Shown: piece by piece, positions 35,360 through 44,364 of the stretch
Numbering within the stretch: the first letter of the stretch is position 1
Layout: each line of letters begins with the position of its first letter
Assembly: GCF_017916505.1 (NCBI RefSeq)
Contig: NZ_JAFMSZ010000002.1
Span: 248,001-312,000, forward strand
Direction of reading: 5' to 3'
Origin: Naasia sp. SYSU D00057
GTDB lineage: Bacteria; Actinomycetota; Actinomycetes; Actinomycetales; Microbacteriaceae
Length of the DNA: 64,000 nt
The notes under the pieces: generated by a model
Told to the model about the DNA's origin: nothing
Database searches by the model: none
Seen by the model: only the letters and a program-made list of their open reading frames with translations
Program-made: the position numbers and the translations under genes

Positions 35360-36256
35360 TCAGCCGCCCGTCTGCTCCAGGACCGCTTCGGCGACGACGA
35401 GGTCCTGCCAGGACATGCCGACGCTCTTGAAGACGAGCGGGCCGCGGTCCGGAAGCGGGACCTCGCCGGTGACGACGTCCCGCATCGCAACGAGGTCGTC
35501 GGCGGTCAGCGCGCCCTCGTCGATGGCCAGCACGACGTCCCCCGCTTCCCGAACCGCGGTGGCCACGTCCTCGACGACCACTGTGGCCCGGGCGAGCAGG
35601 GCGGAGTCGAGCTCCCGGGCGTCCGGCTCGTGGGAGCCGACGGCGATCACGACCGGGTCGGGCGCCAGCAGCCCCGAGTCGAACAGCGGCGACCGGGCGG
35701 AGGTGGCGCACACGACCACGTCGGCGGACCGGAGGGCGTCGTCGGCGGCCGCCGTGCCGAGCGCCACCGAGTGGAGCCGGGTCCGGGCCGGGCCGCGGAC
35801 GAGGTGCGTCGCCCGCTCGAGCGGCCGCACGGCCGCGAGCGCGGCCACGTGACCGACCGCTTGCGGACCTGCGCCGACGACCGCTACCCGGAGGGCTCGG
35901 CCGGGCAGTCGCGGCAGCACCGCGGCGACCGAGACGGCGGGAGTGCGCAGGGCGGTCAGGGCCGTCCCGTCGAGCACGGCGCGGAGCGCGAGGGTCTCCC
36001 TGTCGAACAGGAGGTAGGCGGCCTGGATCCGGGGCAGGCCGCGCGCCGGGTTCTGCGGAGCGACGGTCACCACCTTCACCCCGGCGGCGGTGGAGCCCTC
36101 GGACGGCATGAGCAGGAACTCGCCGCGGGTCAGCCCGACCGGCACGCGGCGCGGATCGTCCGCGGGGTCGAGTCCGCCTCGCAGTGCGGCGGCGATCGCC
36201 GCCACCGCCCGCGCCGGTCCGAGTGCCTCGACCGCCTCCGCGTCGAGGAACCTCAC
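35360..36256 (-). CDS. Ornithine cyclodeaminase/mu-crystallin family protein
   Basis: A 298-residue member of the OCD/mu-crystallin family of NAD(P)-dependent imine-forming or reducing enzymes. It shows FLDAEAVEALGP, FLLMPSEGSTAAGVKVVTVA, RTPAVSVAAVL, the Rossmann motif VVGAGPQAVGHV, DVVVCATSARSPLF and KSVGMSWQDLVVAEAV. The substrate (ornithine, alanine, ketimine) cannot be read. GTG 36256 is the first good start; a longer reading frame upstream has no family character. It meets the acyl-CoA oxidase end to end. Confidence 0.85.
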   Translation of the reverse strand: MRFLDAEAVEALGPARAVAAIAAALRGGLDPADDPRRVPVGLTRGEFLLMPSEGSTAAGVKVVTVAPQNPARGLPRIQAAYLLFDRETLALRAVLDGTALTALRTPAVSVAAVLPRLPGRALRVAVVGAGPQAVGHVAALAAVRPLERATHLVRGPARTRLHSVALGTAAADDALRSADVVVCATSARSPLFDSGLLAPDPVVIAVGSHEPDARELDSALLARATVVVEDVATAVREAGDVVLAIDEGALTADDLVAMRDVVTGEVPLPDRGPLVFKSVGMSWQDLVVAEAVLEQTGG

Positions 36257-36479
36257 GCGCTCACTGCCCGGGCCTGGTCGATCCCGCTGCACAGCCTGGC
36301 GGGAACGGTGGCGGGCGCCACGACGGCGGCTCGGGCGGCTTCCATCAGGCTCCTCCGATAGGGAGCGCCAGCATATTGGCGCCCCCCGCGGAGGGACCAG
36401 TCCACGGCCGCAGGCGCCGGACCCGCTGGTGCCCGGCTCCGGTTCGCCGCCCTCGGCGACGGGAAATAGCCTGAGAGGG

Positions 36480-36881
36480 ATGCTCTCCCTCAGCCCCGGC
36501 CAGATCGCCTTCGTGACCGAGCGGCACCTCGCCACGCTGACCACCCTGCGGGGCGACGGCACGCCTCACGTCGTCCCCGTCGCGTTCACCTGGGACGCGG
36601 CCGCCGGCGTCGCACGCATCACGACGAACCGAGCCTCCGTCAAGGCCGCGAACGCCCGCCGGACCACCTCAGGCGCGGCCTCGCGAGCCGCGGTCTGCCA
36701 GGTGGACGGCGCCCGCTGGCTGACGCTGGAGGGCACCATCGAGGTGAGCGAGGACCCGACCGAGATCGAGGACGCCGTCTCCCGCTACGCGGTCCGCTAC
36801 CGGAAGCTGCAGCCGAACCCGGAGCGCGTGGTGCTCCGAGTGGTCCCCGACCGGGTGATGGGATCCAAGGGGCTGGCCTAG
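36480..36881 (+). CDS. PPOX-class F420-dependent oxidoreductase
   Basis: A 133-residue split-barrel flavin/deazaflavin protein: the N-terminal strand block HLATLTTLRGDGTPHVVPVA, the ASVKAANARRT segment, then VDGARWLTLEGTIEV, with YAVRYRKLQPNPERVVLRV at the end. This fits the F420-dependent PPOX class (TIGR03618-like), implying F420 use; no F420 biosynthesis gene is in the window. TAGCCT (36467-36472) lies 7 bases before ATG 36480, so it is probably leaderless. It faces the DapA-like gene. Confidence 0.87.
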   Translation: MLSLSPGQIAFVTERHLATLTTLRGDGTPHVVPVAFTWDAAAGVARITTNRASVKAANARRTTSGAASRAAVCQVDGARWLTLEGTIEVSEDPTEIEDAVSRYAVRYRKLQPNPERVVLRVVPDRVMGSKGLA

Positions 36882-36904
36882 GACGCCCTGCCCGCAGCCG
36901 CCCG

Positions 36905-37825
36905 TCAGCGCGCCCAGGTCAGAGCGAGCGGCTGATGGCGCGCCGCGAGCTCGAGGAGGCCCCTGCGAGTGGCTTCGGGCACCGGGTCGAACGGCGCGCG
37001 CGTCCGGTCGCTCGCGATCACTCCCCCGGCGCGCAGGACGACCTTCGCCGCGGCAAGGCCCGCCTGACGGTTCTCGAAGTGGATGAGCGGCAGGACCGTC
37101 TCCCATCTCGCAGTCGCCCGGTCGACCTCGCCGGCGAGGAAGAGCCGGACCACGTCGCCGAGGACCTCCGGGACGAGGCAGCTGCTCATGGTGCCGACGG
37201 CCCCGGCGTGCAGGTCGGGGATGGCGGTCACCCCCTCCTCACCGTCGAAGACGCCGGGGAGGTGGTCCCCCGCGGACGCGACCAGGTTCCGGATCTTCTG
37301 CGCCGCGCGCGGGACCTCGATCTTCGCGTAGCGGATCTGCGGCACCTCGCGCGCGAGCACGGTCAGGGTCTCCACCGAGAGGGGCGTGGTGCTCATCGGC
37401 GCGTCCTGGATCATGATGTCGATGGACAGGCCGTCGGCCACCCGCTTGAAGTACTCGAGCAGCGAGGCTTCCGGCACGCGCATGGTCGCGCCGAAGAACG
37501 GCGGCATCAGCATGACCATCTGTGCGCCCGCATCCTGTGCCTGCCGCGAGCGCTGAGCGGCGATCCGAGCGCTGTAGTGGCTGGTCGTCACGACGACCGG
37601 GATCCGCCCATCGGCCTGCGACACCGTCGCGGCGATGATCTGCGCCCGTTCCTCGTCCGTGAGGGAGAACTGCTCGGAGTAGTTGGCGAGGATGCACACG
37701 CCGGAGGCTCGCGCGTCGCTGAGGAAGTCGACGACGCGTCGCTGACCCTCGAGGTCCAGGTCCTCGTCGTCGTGGAAGACCGTGGGCGCCACGGGCAGGA
37801 CGCCGGTCAGGATGTCGTCGTTCAT
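36905..37825 (-). CDS. Dihydrodipicolinate synthase (DapA) family lyase
   Basis: A 306-residue TIM-barrel aldolase-type protein. The Schiff-base lysine is in RYAKIEVP, the N-terminal part has GVLPVAPTVFHDDEDLDLEG and GVCILANYSEQFSLTDEER, and AGAQMVMLMPPFFG is typical for the group. The usual DapA tyrosine motif (YN..) is replaced by QDAPMS, so this is not the lysine-pathway enzyme; a sugar-acid dehydratase/aldolase is more likely. ATG 37825 follows GGAGAGGCGC. The next gene on the strand, 136 bp upstream, is the MetE-like gene. Confidence 0.87.
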   Translation of the reverse strand: MNDDILTGVLPVAPTVFHDDEDLDLEGQRRVVDFLSDARASGVCILANYSEQFSLTDEERAQIIAATVSQADGRIPVVVTTSHYSARIAAQRSRQAQDAGAQMVMLMPPFFGATMRVPEASLLEYFKRVADGLSIDIMIQDAPMSTTPLSVETLTVLAREVPQIRYAKIEVPRAAQKIRNLVASAGDHLPGVFDGEEGVTAIPDLHAGAVGTMSSCLVPEVLGDVVRLFLAGEVDRATARWETVLPLIHFENRQAGLAAAKVVLRAGGVIASDRTRAPFDPVPEATRRGLLELAARHQPLALTWAR

Positions 37826-37960
37826 GAGCGCCTCTCCAGTTGCCGGTTCACCGCGAGCGGGTGCATCCAGGGCGCGTCCTCCGCCCCTTCCGGGCGCGAT
37901 CCCACGCCGGCACCTCGACCCTAGGCGCATGCGGGTCGAGGTGCCGTGCGCAAGCCGGCC

Positions 37961-39208
37961 TCAGACCAGGACCGTCGAGGGCGACCACAGCTGCGCACTC
38001 GCGCGCCGCGCGCCCTCGGCAAGGCTCTCGAGCTTCGCCCAGGCGATCTGGGGGTGGACCCGGCCGCCGAGGCCGCAGTCGGTGGAGGCGATGACCCGCT
38101 CCCGGCCGACCGCGTCGGTGAAGCGGAGGAGGCGCTGGGCGACCAGGTCGGGGTGCTCGACCACGTTGGTGGAGTGGCTGACGACACCGGGGAGGAGGAC
38201 CTTCCCCTCCGGGAGCGCGACCTCGTTCCAGACGGTCCACTCGTGCTCGTGCCGCACGTTGCCGGCCTCGAACGAGTACGCGCCCGCGTCGATCTCGAGC
38301 AGGAGGCCCACGATGTCCTTGAGCTCGATGTCCGTGGTGTGGGGGCCGTGCCAGCTTCCCCAACAGAGGTGGAACCGGATGCGGTCCTGCGGAAGGCCGC
38401 GGATCGCGTGGTTCAGCGCTTCCACCCGGATGCGGGTGAAGGCCCGGTAGTCCTCGACGCTCGGCTCCGGGGTGATCTGGTCCCAGTTCTCGGCGATCGA
38501 CGGGTCGTCGATCTGCAGGATCAGCCCGGCGTCGAGGATCGCGGTGTACTCCTCGCGGAGCACGTCGGCCCACGCCCAGATGTGCTCCTCCTCGGTGGCG
38601 TAGTACTCGTTGGCGATGCGCGATGCGCTCCCCGGGGACAGGGCGGTGATGAAGCCGTCGCCGGCTCCGGTCTCAGCGAGGGCGGCGGTGAGGTGCGCGA
38701 TGTCCCCGGCCACCGCGTCCTGGCCGGTGTACGCCAAGGGTCCCGTGGTCGTCGGGAACGCCGAGGCCTGCTTGCCGGTCGAGATGCCGGAGGTGGGGTC
38801 GAGGTAGGCGTCGCGGAAGAGGGTCCAGTCCCGCCGGTCCGGGAACGAGGTGAGCCGGATGTCGCCGGGCGCGGAGACGGCGGTCGGCTGGGAGAAGATG
38901 TCGACGTCCGTGAGCGACAGTCCGGCGGTCCGCTGGAACGAGTAGGTCCACCACGCTCCGTAGTCGACAGGGCTCGACATCGTCTTGCCGAACTCGCCGT
39001 CGTTCGGCTGGGTGAGGCCCGCCGCGACCTGGCGGGCGACGACATCGGTGACGGCCGAGCCGAGCAGCTCGACGAACTCGGGGGTCTTCTCGAGCGTGAA
39101 GCCGTCGTCCCCGAACCGGCGCGCCTCATTGGCGGCGAGGAGCTCGGGGGTCCGCGGGAGGGATCCGGCGTGGGTGGACTGGAGGGAATCGGTGTTCTCG
39201 AATGACAT
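37961..39208 (-). CDS. MetE C-terminal-like (cobalamin-independent methionine synthase II) protein
   Basis: A 415-residue TIM-barrel protein related to the catalytic half of MetE and to epoxyalkane:CoM transferases. It has THAGSLPRTPELL, the PNDGEFGKT segment, HLCWGSWHGPH with zinc-ligand candidates His and Cys, and the late zinc Cys in STDCGLGGRV. The full MetE N-terminal folate half is missing, so a different methyl or alkyl donor is likely. ATG 39208 has GAGGCAGC upstream. The nearby DapA-like, luxS and metNIQ genes suggest sulfur amino-acid metabolism. Confidence 0.83.
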   Translation of the reverse strand: MSFENTDSLQSTHAGSLPRTPELLAANEARRFGDDGFTLEKTPEFVELLGSAVTDVVARQVAAGLTQPNDGEFGKTMSSPVDYGAWWTYSFQRTAGLSLTDVDIFSQPTAVSAPGDIRLTSFPDRRDWTLFRDAYLDPTSGISTGKQASAFPTTTGPLAYTGQDAVAGDIAHLTAALAETGAGDGFITALSPGSASRIANEYYATEEEHIWAWADVLREEYTAILDAGLILQIDDPSIAENWDQITPEPSVEDYRAFTRIRVEALNHAIRGLPQDRIRFHLCWGSWHGPHTTDIELKDIVGLLLEIDAGAYSFEAGNVRHEHEWTVWNEVALPEGKVLLPGVVSHSTNVVEHPDLVAQRLLRFTDAVGRERVIASTDCGLGGRVHPQIAWAKLESLAEGARRASAQLWSPSTVLV

Positions 39209-39515
39209 CTCTGCTGCCTCGGTGTGACGAGTCGACGAGCGACTCCAGGGAAGGGTGGAATCGCAGGCGATGCGCGGCGTCCCGAGGAGGGCCGAGCCGC
39301 GCGGCGAGGCTTCGCGTGGTGCGCTGCGTGGCTCCCACGATGGCAGGCGACAGAGGGCGGAGGCACGGATGTTACGTTCCGTTGAGGATGCCTCGGGTGT
39401 CGCTTCTTTGTCGGGGCGGCTGACGTGTCCCGAGGACGGCGAAGCCCCCTCGCGGCGTCCGGGAGGACGGGCGAGGGGGCCGGTGCACGTCGCCGCTCGA
39501 GGGCGGTCGGCGATG
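39209..39515. other. Gap with a long leader and a GC-rich hairpin
   Basis: The gap between the MetE-like gene and the oxygenase gene holds a 10-bp hairpin (GCCCCCTCGC at 39444-39453 with GCGAGGGGGC at 39471-39480) that may end the oxygenase transcript, although no T-run follows. A TAACAT hexamer at about 39369-39374 (minus) may be the -10 of the MetE-like gene, giving a leader of some 150 bases. I looked for SAM- or cobalamin-type riboswitch elements there and could not identify one. Confidence 0.4.
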
Positions 39516-40547
39516 TCAGCCCGCGACGGGCGCGCGCTGCTCGAGAAGGTCGGGGTGGTGGATGGCCGCGACGTCGGGGTGAGCGCGCAGCCGCGACTTC
39601 AGCAGGTTCTCGCCGTAGACGCCGTGGATTACGTTGCCGGGGTCCTGCTCCACGCCGCGGGCCGCGGCGCGGTACTCGGGAGCGATGTCGAGCCGCGGAA
39701 CGGTGGCGTCCAGTCGGGGGTTGAAGAAGAAGGGGACGGAGATGCGCTCGCTGCCCTCGGCGGGGGCGAGCACGCGGTGCACCGTGGCACGGAGGTAGCC
39801 GTCGGTCGCCCACTCGAGGAGCTCCCCGATGTTGACAATCAGGGCGCCCTGCTGGGGCGGGACGTCGTGCCACTCCCCCTGGTACTCGACCTGGAGGCCG
39901 CCGGCGCCGGGCTCGATCCACAGGAGCGTGAGCGCGCCGCCGTCCTTATGGCTGCCGACTCCCTGCCGGGACTCGGCCGTCGCCGGCTTGCCCGGATAGC
40001 GCGCGACCTTCACATGGATCGACGGCTCCTCGGCGAAGAGGTCGAGGAGCTGCTCCGGGCCCGCTCCCAGCGCGTCCGCCCACGCCACCAGCAGGCGGCG
40101 GCCGATGTCGCTCAGGCGCTCCTGCCACTCCTCGATGATCGGGCGCAGCTCGGGGAGGGCGGTCGGCCACTGGTTCGGACCCTCGAGGCGCAGGTAGGCC
40201 GGGTCGTCGGGCCCGAGCTCCCGCGCCGGTCGGCCGGGGCCGATGTCGATCTGCTCACGCCAGTCGACCCGGCCCTGCGTCAGCTCCCCGCCGACCCGGG
40301 CGTAGCCGCGGAAGAACGGCGACTTCAGGTTCTCGATCTCCAGCTTGTCCTCGTCCGGCAGGGCGAAGAAGGCGCGCGACGCCGCGAGGAGCCGCTCCTG
40401 CAGCTCGTCGGGGATGCCGTGCCCGACGAGGGTGAAGAAGCCGACCTCGTGGGTGGCCCGGCGGAGCTCCTCGTGGAACCTGGCGACGGCGGACGGTCCC
40501 TGATCCAGCAGCGACAGGTCGAGGACGGGGATGGGCGTATCAGTCAT
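39516..40547 (-). CDS. 2-oxoglutarate/Fe(II)-dependent oxygenase, isopenicillin-N-synthase-like
   Basis: A 343-residue non-haem iron oxygenase. The N-terminal DIOX_N region reads IPVLDLSLLD and EVGFFTLVGHGIPDE; iron ligands are His and Asp in GVGSHKDGGALTLL and the second His in ATVHRVLAP; RISVPFFFNP has the 2-oxoglutarate arginine. ATG 40547 is preceded by TAGCGT (40554-40559) at 6 bases, predicting a leaderless mRNA. It is divergent from the GlcD-like gene. The substrate is unknown. Confidence 0.92.
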   Translation of the reverse strand: MTDTPIPVLDLSLLDQGPSAVARFHEELRRATHEVGFFTLVGHGIPDELQERLLAASRAFFALPDEDKLEIENLKSPFFRGYARVGGELTQGRVDWREQIDIGPGRPARELGPDDPAYLRLEGPNQWPTALPELRPIIEEWQERLSDIGRRLLVAWADALGAGPEQLLDLFAEEPSIHVKVARYPGKPATAESRQGVGSHKDGGALTLLWIEPGAGGLQVEYQGEWHDVPPQQGALIVNIGELLEWATDGYLRATVHRVLAPAEGSERISVPFFFNPRLDATVPRLDIAPEYRAAARGVEQDPGNVIHGVYGENLLKSRLRAHPDVAAIHHPDLLEQRAPVAG

Positions 40548-40553
40548 GGCTCG

Positions 40554-40638
40554 ACGCTAACGAGGCGCTTCCGCCCGACCGCGGTTTGTTTCCGAGCATG
40601 ACGGGCTGGGGCCGGGGCGGTCGTCGAATCCCTACCCT
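40554..40638. promoter_or_regulatory. Divergent leaderless promoters of oxygenase and GlcD-like genes
   Basis: Minus strand TAGCGT (40554-40559), 6 bases before ATG 40547. Plus strand TACCCT (40633-40638), 7 bases before ATG 40646. Neither gene has a ribosome site. The 98-bp gap contains both promoters and room for a shared regulator site. Confidence 0.6.
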
Positions 40639-40645
40639 TGAGGCG

Positions 40646-42031
40646 ATGACGAGCCCGCTGATCGATCGCCTCCGCTCTCTGCTGCCGCCCGATGCGGTGG
40701 TCACGGAGCCGGATGCCCTGGCGCCCGGTGGGCAGGACATGTCCCGCTCCGCCCCGTCCGGCGTCGCCGCCGTGCTCGTCCGCCCCCGCACGACCGAGCA
40801 GGTGGCCGAAGTGCTCAGGACCGCCGACGAGCTTCAAGTGCCCGTGGTGCCGCAGGGCGCTCGGTCCGGACTCGTCGGTGCTGCGGCCGCGATGGAGGGG
40901 GCGGTGCTTCTCGACCTCAGCCGCATGGACCGGATCCTCCGGATCGATGCGGTCGACGGCGTCGCGGTCGTCCAGCCGGGCGTGGTGATCGCGGACCTGC
41001 AGAGGGCCGCCGCCGCGCAGGGGCTGTTCTACGCGCCGGATCCCGCGTCAGCGGACCGCGCCACGGTCGGCGGGACGATCGCGACCAATGCCGGCGGCAT
41101 GCGGTGCGTGAAGTATGGCGTGACGCGGGATGCCGTCCGCTCACTGGAGGTGGTGCTCGCCGACGGGACGGTGGTGCGCACGCGCCCCGCGACCGCGAAA
41201 GGGGTGGCGGGGCTCGACCTCACGAGCCTGATCGTCGGGTCCGAGGGCGTCCTCGCCGTGGTGACGGAGGCGACGCTCGCTCTGCTCCCCGCTCCGGGAC
41301 CGAGCAGGGCCGTCGCGGGCACCTTCCGCACCGTCGCCGACGCCATCGCGGCAGCCGGCACGATCGCGGCCGGACCGCGACTCCCGTCCACGCTCGAGTT
41401 CCTCGACGGGGTGGCCCTCCGCGGGGTGCGGATCGTGCTGCCCGAGATCCCCCTTCCGGCCGACGCCACGGCGTGGCTCATCGCCGTCACGGACGTGCGG
41501 GAGGGCGCGGAGGAGGACCTGGAGTCTTTCGCCGCGGCGTTCCGGGACCACGGGGCGATCACCGTGGCGCGCGCCGAGGATCCGCACGCCGTGGAGGACC
41601 TGTTCGCCGCGCGACGGGCCCTGAACCCCGCGCTCACCGCGGTCCGCGGCGGGGCGACCCACGGCGACCTCGCGGTGCCGCGTTCGCAGCTGCCGGCCCT
41701 GGTGGAGGGCGCGGCTGAGATCCAGAGCCGGCTCGGCGTCGAGATCAGCCTCGCCGGGCATGTCGGCGACGGGAACCTCCACCCGACGATCGTGTTCGAC
41801 CCGTCGGATGCCGCCGAGGCGGCCGCCGCTCGTCAGGCCGAAGGCGAGCTGCTCGCCCTCGCTCAGACGCTGGGCGGCACGGTCGCCGGCGAGCACGGCA
41901 TCGGCACCCTCAAGCTCGACGCGATCGCGGGCGAGCTCGCGCCGAGGATCCTGGAGCTGCAGCACGGCGTCAAGGCGGTGTTCGATCCGAAGGGGATCCT
42001 CAACCCCGGGCGGAAGCTCGGCGGGATCTGA
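40646..42031 (+). CDS. FAD-linked oxidase, GlcD/D-lactate dehydrogenase type
   Basis: A 461-residue flavoprotein of the GlcD/DLD family oxidising 2-hydroxy acids. FAD-binding segments are VPVVPQGARSGLVGAAAAM, DPASADRATVGGTIATNAGG and DLTSLIVGSEGVLAVVTEA; the C-terminal cap has GHVGDGNLHPTIVF (metal His) and AGEHGIGTLKLD, ending in FDPKGILNPGRKL. Starts from ATG 40646 after TACCCT (40633-40638). It has no GlcE/GlcF partner, so it may act alone as a D-lactate or 2-hydroxyglutarate dehydrogenase. Confidence 0.92.
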   Translation: MTSPLIDRLRSLLPPDAVVTEPDALAPGGQDMSRSAPSGVAAVLVRPRTTEQVAEVLRTADELQVPVVPQGARSGLVGAAAAMEGAVLLDLSRMDRILRIDAVDGVAVVQPGVVIADLQRAAAAQGLFYAPDPASADRATVGGTIATNAGGMRCVKYGVTRDAVRSLEVVLADGTVVRTRPATAKGVAGLDLTSLIVGSEGVLAVVTEATLALLPAPGPSRAVAGTFRTVADAIAAAGTIAAGPRLPSTLEFLDGVALRGVRIVLPEIPLPADATAWLIAVTDVREGAEEDLESFAAAFRDHGAITVARAEDPHAVEDLFAARRALNPALTAVRGGATHGDLAVPRSQLPALVEGAAEIQSRLGVEISLAGHVGDGNLHPTIVFDPSDAAEAAAARQAEGELLALAQTLGGTVAGEHGIGTLKLDAIAGELAPRILELQHGVKAVFDPKGILNPGRKLGGI

Positions 42032-42049
42032 GCCTCCGCCGGAGCGGCG

Positions 42050-42523
42050 TCAGACCCCCACCCGCGCGAACGCGTCGCGGCTGACGCCGAGTTCGAGCAC
42101 CGACCGCGACCACTCCCGGGCGGAGTGCAGCGAGTGGTCGCGGTAGTTCCCGCACTCCCGCGCCGACACCCCGGGGATGTCCGCCTCGGTCGCCTCCTCG
42201 GCGACGAATCGCAGGCTTCCCGAGAGCGCCGCGACCACGTCGGCCGTCTCCGGCTCGCCCCACATCAGCAGGTGGAAGCCGGTCCGGCAGCCGAAGGGCG
42301 AGATGTCGATCACGCCGTCGATCCGGTCGCGCAGCAGCCCGGCGAGCATGTGCTCGAGCGTGTGCAGGCCGGCGGTGGGGATCTCCCCCGCGTTGGGCTG
42401 CACCAGCCGGACGTCGAAGTTTGTGATGGTGCCGCCGCCCGGGCCGTGCTCCACCGCGATCCGCCGCACGTAGGGCGCGAGCACCGCCGTGTGGTCCAGC
42501 GTGAAGCTCTCGATCTCCGCCAT
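42050..42523 (-). CDS. luxS: S-ribosylhomocysteine lyase
   Basis: LuxS splits S-ribosylhomocysteine into homocysteine and the autoinducer-2 precursor. The 157-residue product has metal ligands His54 and His58 (GLHTLEHML), Cys124 ([11 protein letters not shown]) and catalytic Cys79 ([10 protein letters not shown]). ATG 42523 follows the aminotransferase stop without a gap, so it is translationally coupled. It is the last gene of the metQ-metN-metI-aminotransferase-luxS operon and returns homocysteine for methionine synthesis. No pfs gene is in the window. Confidence 0.96.
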   Translation of the reverse strand: MAEIESFTLDHTAVLAPYVRRIAVEHGPGGGTITNFDVRLVQPNAGEIPTAGLHTLEHMLAGLLRDRIDGVIDISPFGCRTGFHLLMWGEPETADVVAALSGSLRFVAEEATEADIPGVSARECGNYRDHSLHSAREWSRSVLELGVSRDAFARVGV

Positions 42524-43693
42524 TCAGTTCCTCCTCGTGAACGCGTTCACGCGCTCGATCATCTCCTGCAGAGTGGCCTCGTCCTGGACGAGGCCGATCC
42601 GGATCCAGCCGCGGCCGCGCGTGCCGAAGCCGTCGCCGGGGGCCACCGCCACGCGCTGCTCCTCCCGGAGCCGGCGGGCGAACTCCACCGCGTTCCCGCC
42701 GTCGGGCAGGCGCACCCAGACGAAGAAGGTGCCCTCCGGCGGGCTCACGTCCCACCCGGTCGCGCGGAGTCCGGCGACCACCAGATCGCGGCGGCGTTCG
42801 TACACCCTCACCAGCTCGTGGACGACCTCCTGGTCGCCGTCGAGCGCCCGCGCGGCGGCCTCCTGGGTGGCCCCGAAGAGCGCGCTGAAGGCGTGCGACT
42901 GGTACCGCCGCATGGCCGCGATGATGGACGCGTTGCCCGCCGCGAAGCCGATCCGCCAGCCGGCCATGCTGTAGGTCTTGGAGAGGGTCTGGACCTCGAC
43001 CGACACCGAGAGCTCGGGATCCACCGTGAGCGCGGACAGGGGCCGGCGGCCCTCGAAGCCGAGGGACGAGTAGGCGAAGTCGTGCACGAACGCGGCTCCG
43101 GACCGCTCCGCGAAGGCGACCGCCTGCTCGAACGTCGCGCGCGTCGCGAGGGCGCCGGTGGGGTTGTTCGGGTAGTTGAGCACGAGGGCACTCGCCCGGT
43201 CGACGTGGTCGACCGCGGCGAAGTCCGGCTGGAACGCGGGTGCGTCGAGCGGCAGCGGCACGACGACCCCTCCGGCGAGGTCGACCGCCGAGGTGTAGAT
43301 CGGATAGCCGGGGTCGGGCAGGAGCACCCGGGTCCCCGGATCGACGAGCGCGAGCAGGGCGGCCATGAAGCCCTCGTGCGAGCCGTGGAAGACGGCGACA
43401 TGCTCGTCCGGGTCGAGGTCCACTCCGTGATCCGCGCGGTAGCGGCGCACGACCGCCTCGCGGAGCGAGCGCCGTCCCGCGTACGGCGGGTAGCGGTGGT
43501 GGACGGGATCGGCCACCTCTCGCTGCATCGCCTCCACGATGTGCGGCGGCGTGGGCAGGTCGGGGTTGCCCTTCGACACGTCGATCATCCGTGCGCCCGG
43601 CTGCGCGGACAGGCGCAGGACCTCCCGGTCCATGGCGCCCCAGAAGTTCGGCGGAAGCGCCTGGACGCGCTGCGCCGGGACGAAGTCGACCAC
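42524..43693 (-). CDS. Class I/II PLP aminotransferase in the methionine operon
   Basis: A 389-residue PLP enzyme. It carries VSKGNPDLPTPPHIVEAM, LLPDPGYPIYTSAV, LNYPNNPTGALA, and the PLP lysine in LSKTYSMAGWRIGF, with the substrate arginine near GWIRIGLV. It is a fold-type-I aminotransferase of the alanine/aspartate/LL-DAP type, not a C-S lyase. Between metI and luxS, it may transaminate methionine or 4-methylthio-2-oxobutyrate; this is inference from context. Two bases separate it from metI; its stop touches the luxS ATG. Confidence 0.87.
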   Translation of the reverse strand: MVDFVPAQRVQALPPNFWGAMDREVLRLSAQPGARMIDVSKGNPDLPTPPHIVEAMQREVADPVHHRYPPYAGRRSLREAVVRRYRADHGVDLDPDEHVAVFHGSHEGFMAALLALVDPGTRVLLPDPGYPIYTSAVDLAGGVVVPLPLDAPAFQPDFAAVDHVDRASALVLNYPNNPTGALATRATFEQAVAFAERSGAAFVHDFAYSSLGFEGRRPLSALTVDPELSVSVEVQTLSKTYSMAGWRIGFAAGNASIIAAMRRYQSHAFSALFGATQEAAARALDGDQEVVHELVRVYERRRDLVVAGLRATGWDVSPPEGTFFVWVRLPDGGNAVEFARRLREEQRVAVAPGDGFGTRGRGWIRIGLVQDEATLQEMIERVNAFTRRN

Positions 43694-43695
43694 TC

Positions 43696-44364
43696 CTACC
43701 GCCTCCGGTAGCGCCGCGCCAGCCGCGTGCCGATGAGCTGGAGACCCTGGACCAGGAGGATGAGCGTCACGACGGTGAGGATCATCGCGAACCCGTCGTA
43801 CCGCTGATAGCCGTACGACAGGGCGAGGTCACCGATGCCGCCCGCCCCGACGGTCCCCGCCATCGCGGTCGCGTCGAGGAGCCCGACGGAGGCGATCGTC
43901 ACGGCGAGGATCAGCGACCCGCGCGCCTCCGGCAGCAGGAAGCGCCAGAAGATCTGCATCGGCGATGCCCCCATGGCGCGCGCCGCCTCGATCACCCCGC
44001 TCGGGACCTCAAGGAGGGAGTTCTCGACGAGACGGCCGATGTACGGCGCGATCATCACCGTCAGGGGCACGATCGCCGCCCAGACCCCGATGCTCGTCCC
44101 CACCAGCAGGCGGGTGAAGGGCAGGATGGCGACGAGCAGGATGATGAACGGCAGCGAGCGCACGATGTTGACCATCGTCGCCAGCACGAGGCTCAGCGGG
44201 CGGTTCTCCAGGACGCCGCCCGGCCGGGTGAGCGCGAGGACCGCGCCGATCACGATGCCGAGGAGGGACCCCAGCACGAGGGCGACCCCCAGCATCTGCA
44301 GCGTCTCGGCGAGCGCGTCGCCGAACAGGTCGGGAGTGATGAGGGTCCACCGGTCGTCGTTCAT
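43696..44364 (-). CDS. metI: Methionine ABC transporter permease
   Basis: A 222-residue permease with five or six helices. The cytoplasmic loop EAARAMGASPMQIFWRFLLPEA is the EAA motif contacting the ATPase; IVRSLPFIILLVAILPFTR and DLALSYGYQRYDGFAMIL are MetI signatures. It overlaps metN by 4 bases (ATGA). It works with MetN and the lipoprotein MetQ to import methionine. Confidence 0.95.
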   Translation of the reverse strand: MNDDRWTLITPDLFGDALAETLQMLGVALVLGSLLGIVIGAVLALTRPGGVLENRPLSLVLATMVNIVRSLPFIILLVAILPFTRLLVGTSIGVWAAIVPLTVMIAPYIGRLVENSLLEVPSGVIEAARAMGASPMQIFWRFLLPEARGSLILAVTIASVGLLDATAMAGTVGAGGIGDLALSYGYQRYDGFAMILTVVTLILLVQGLQLIGTRLARRYRRR

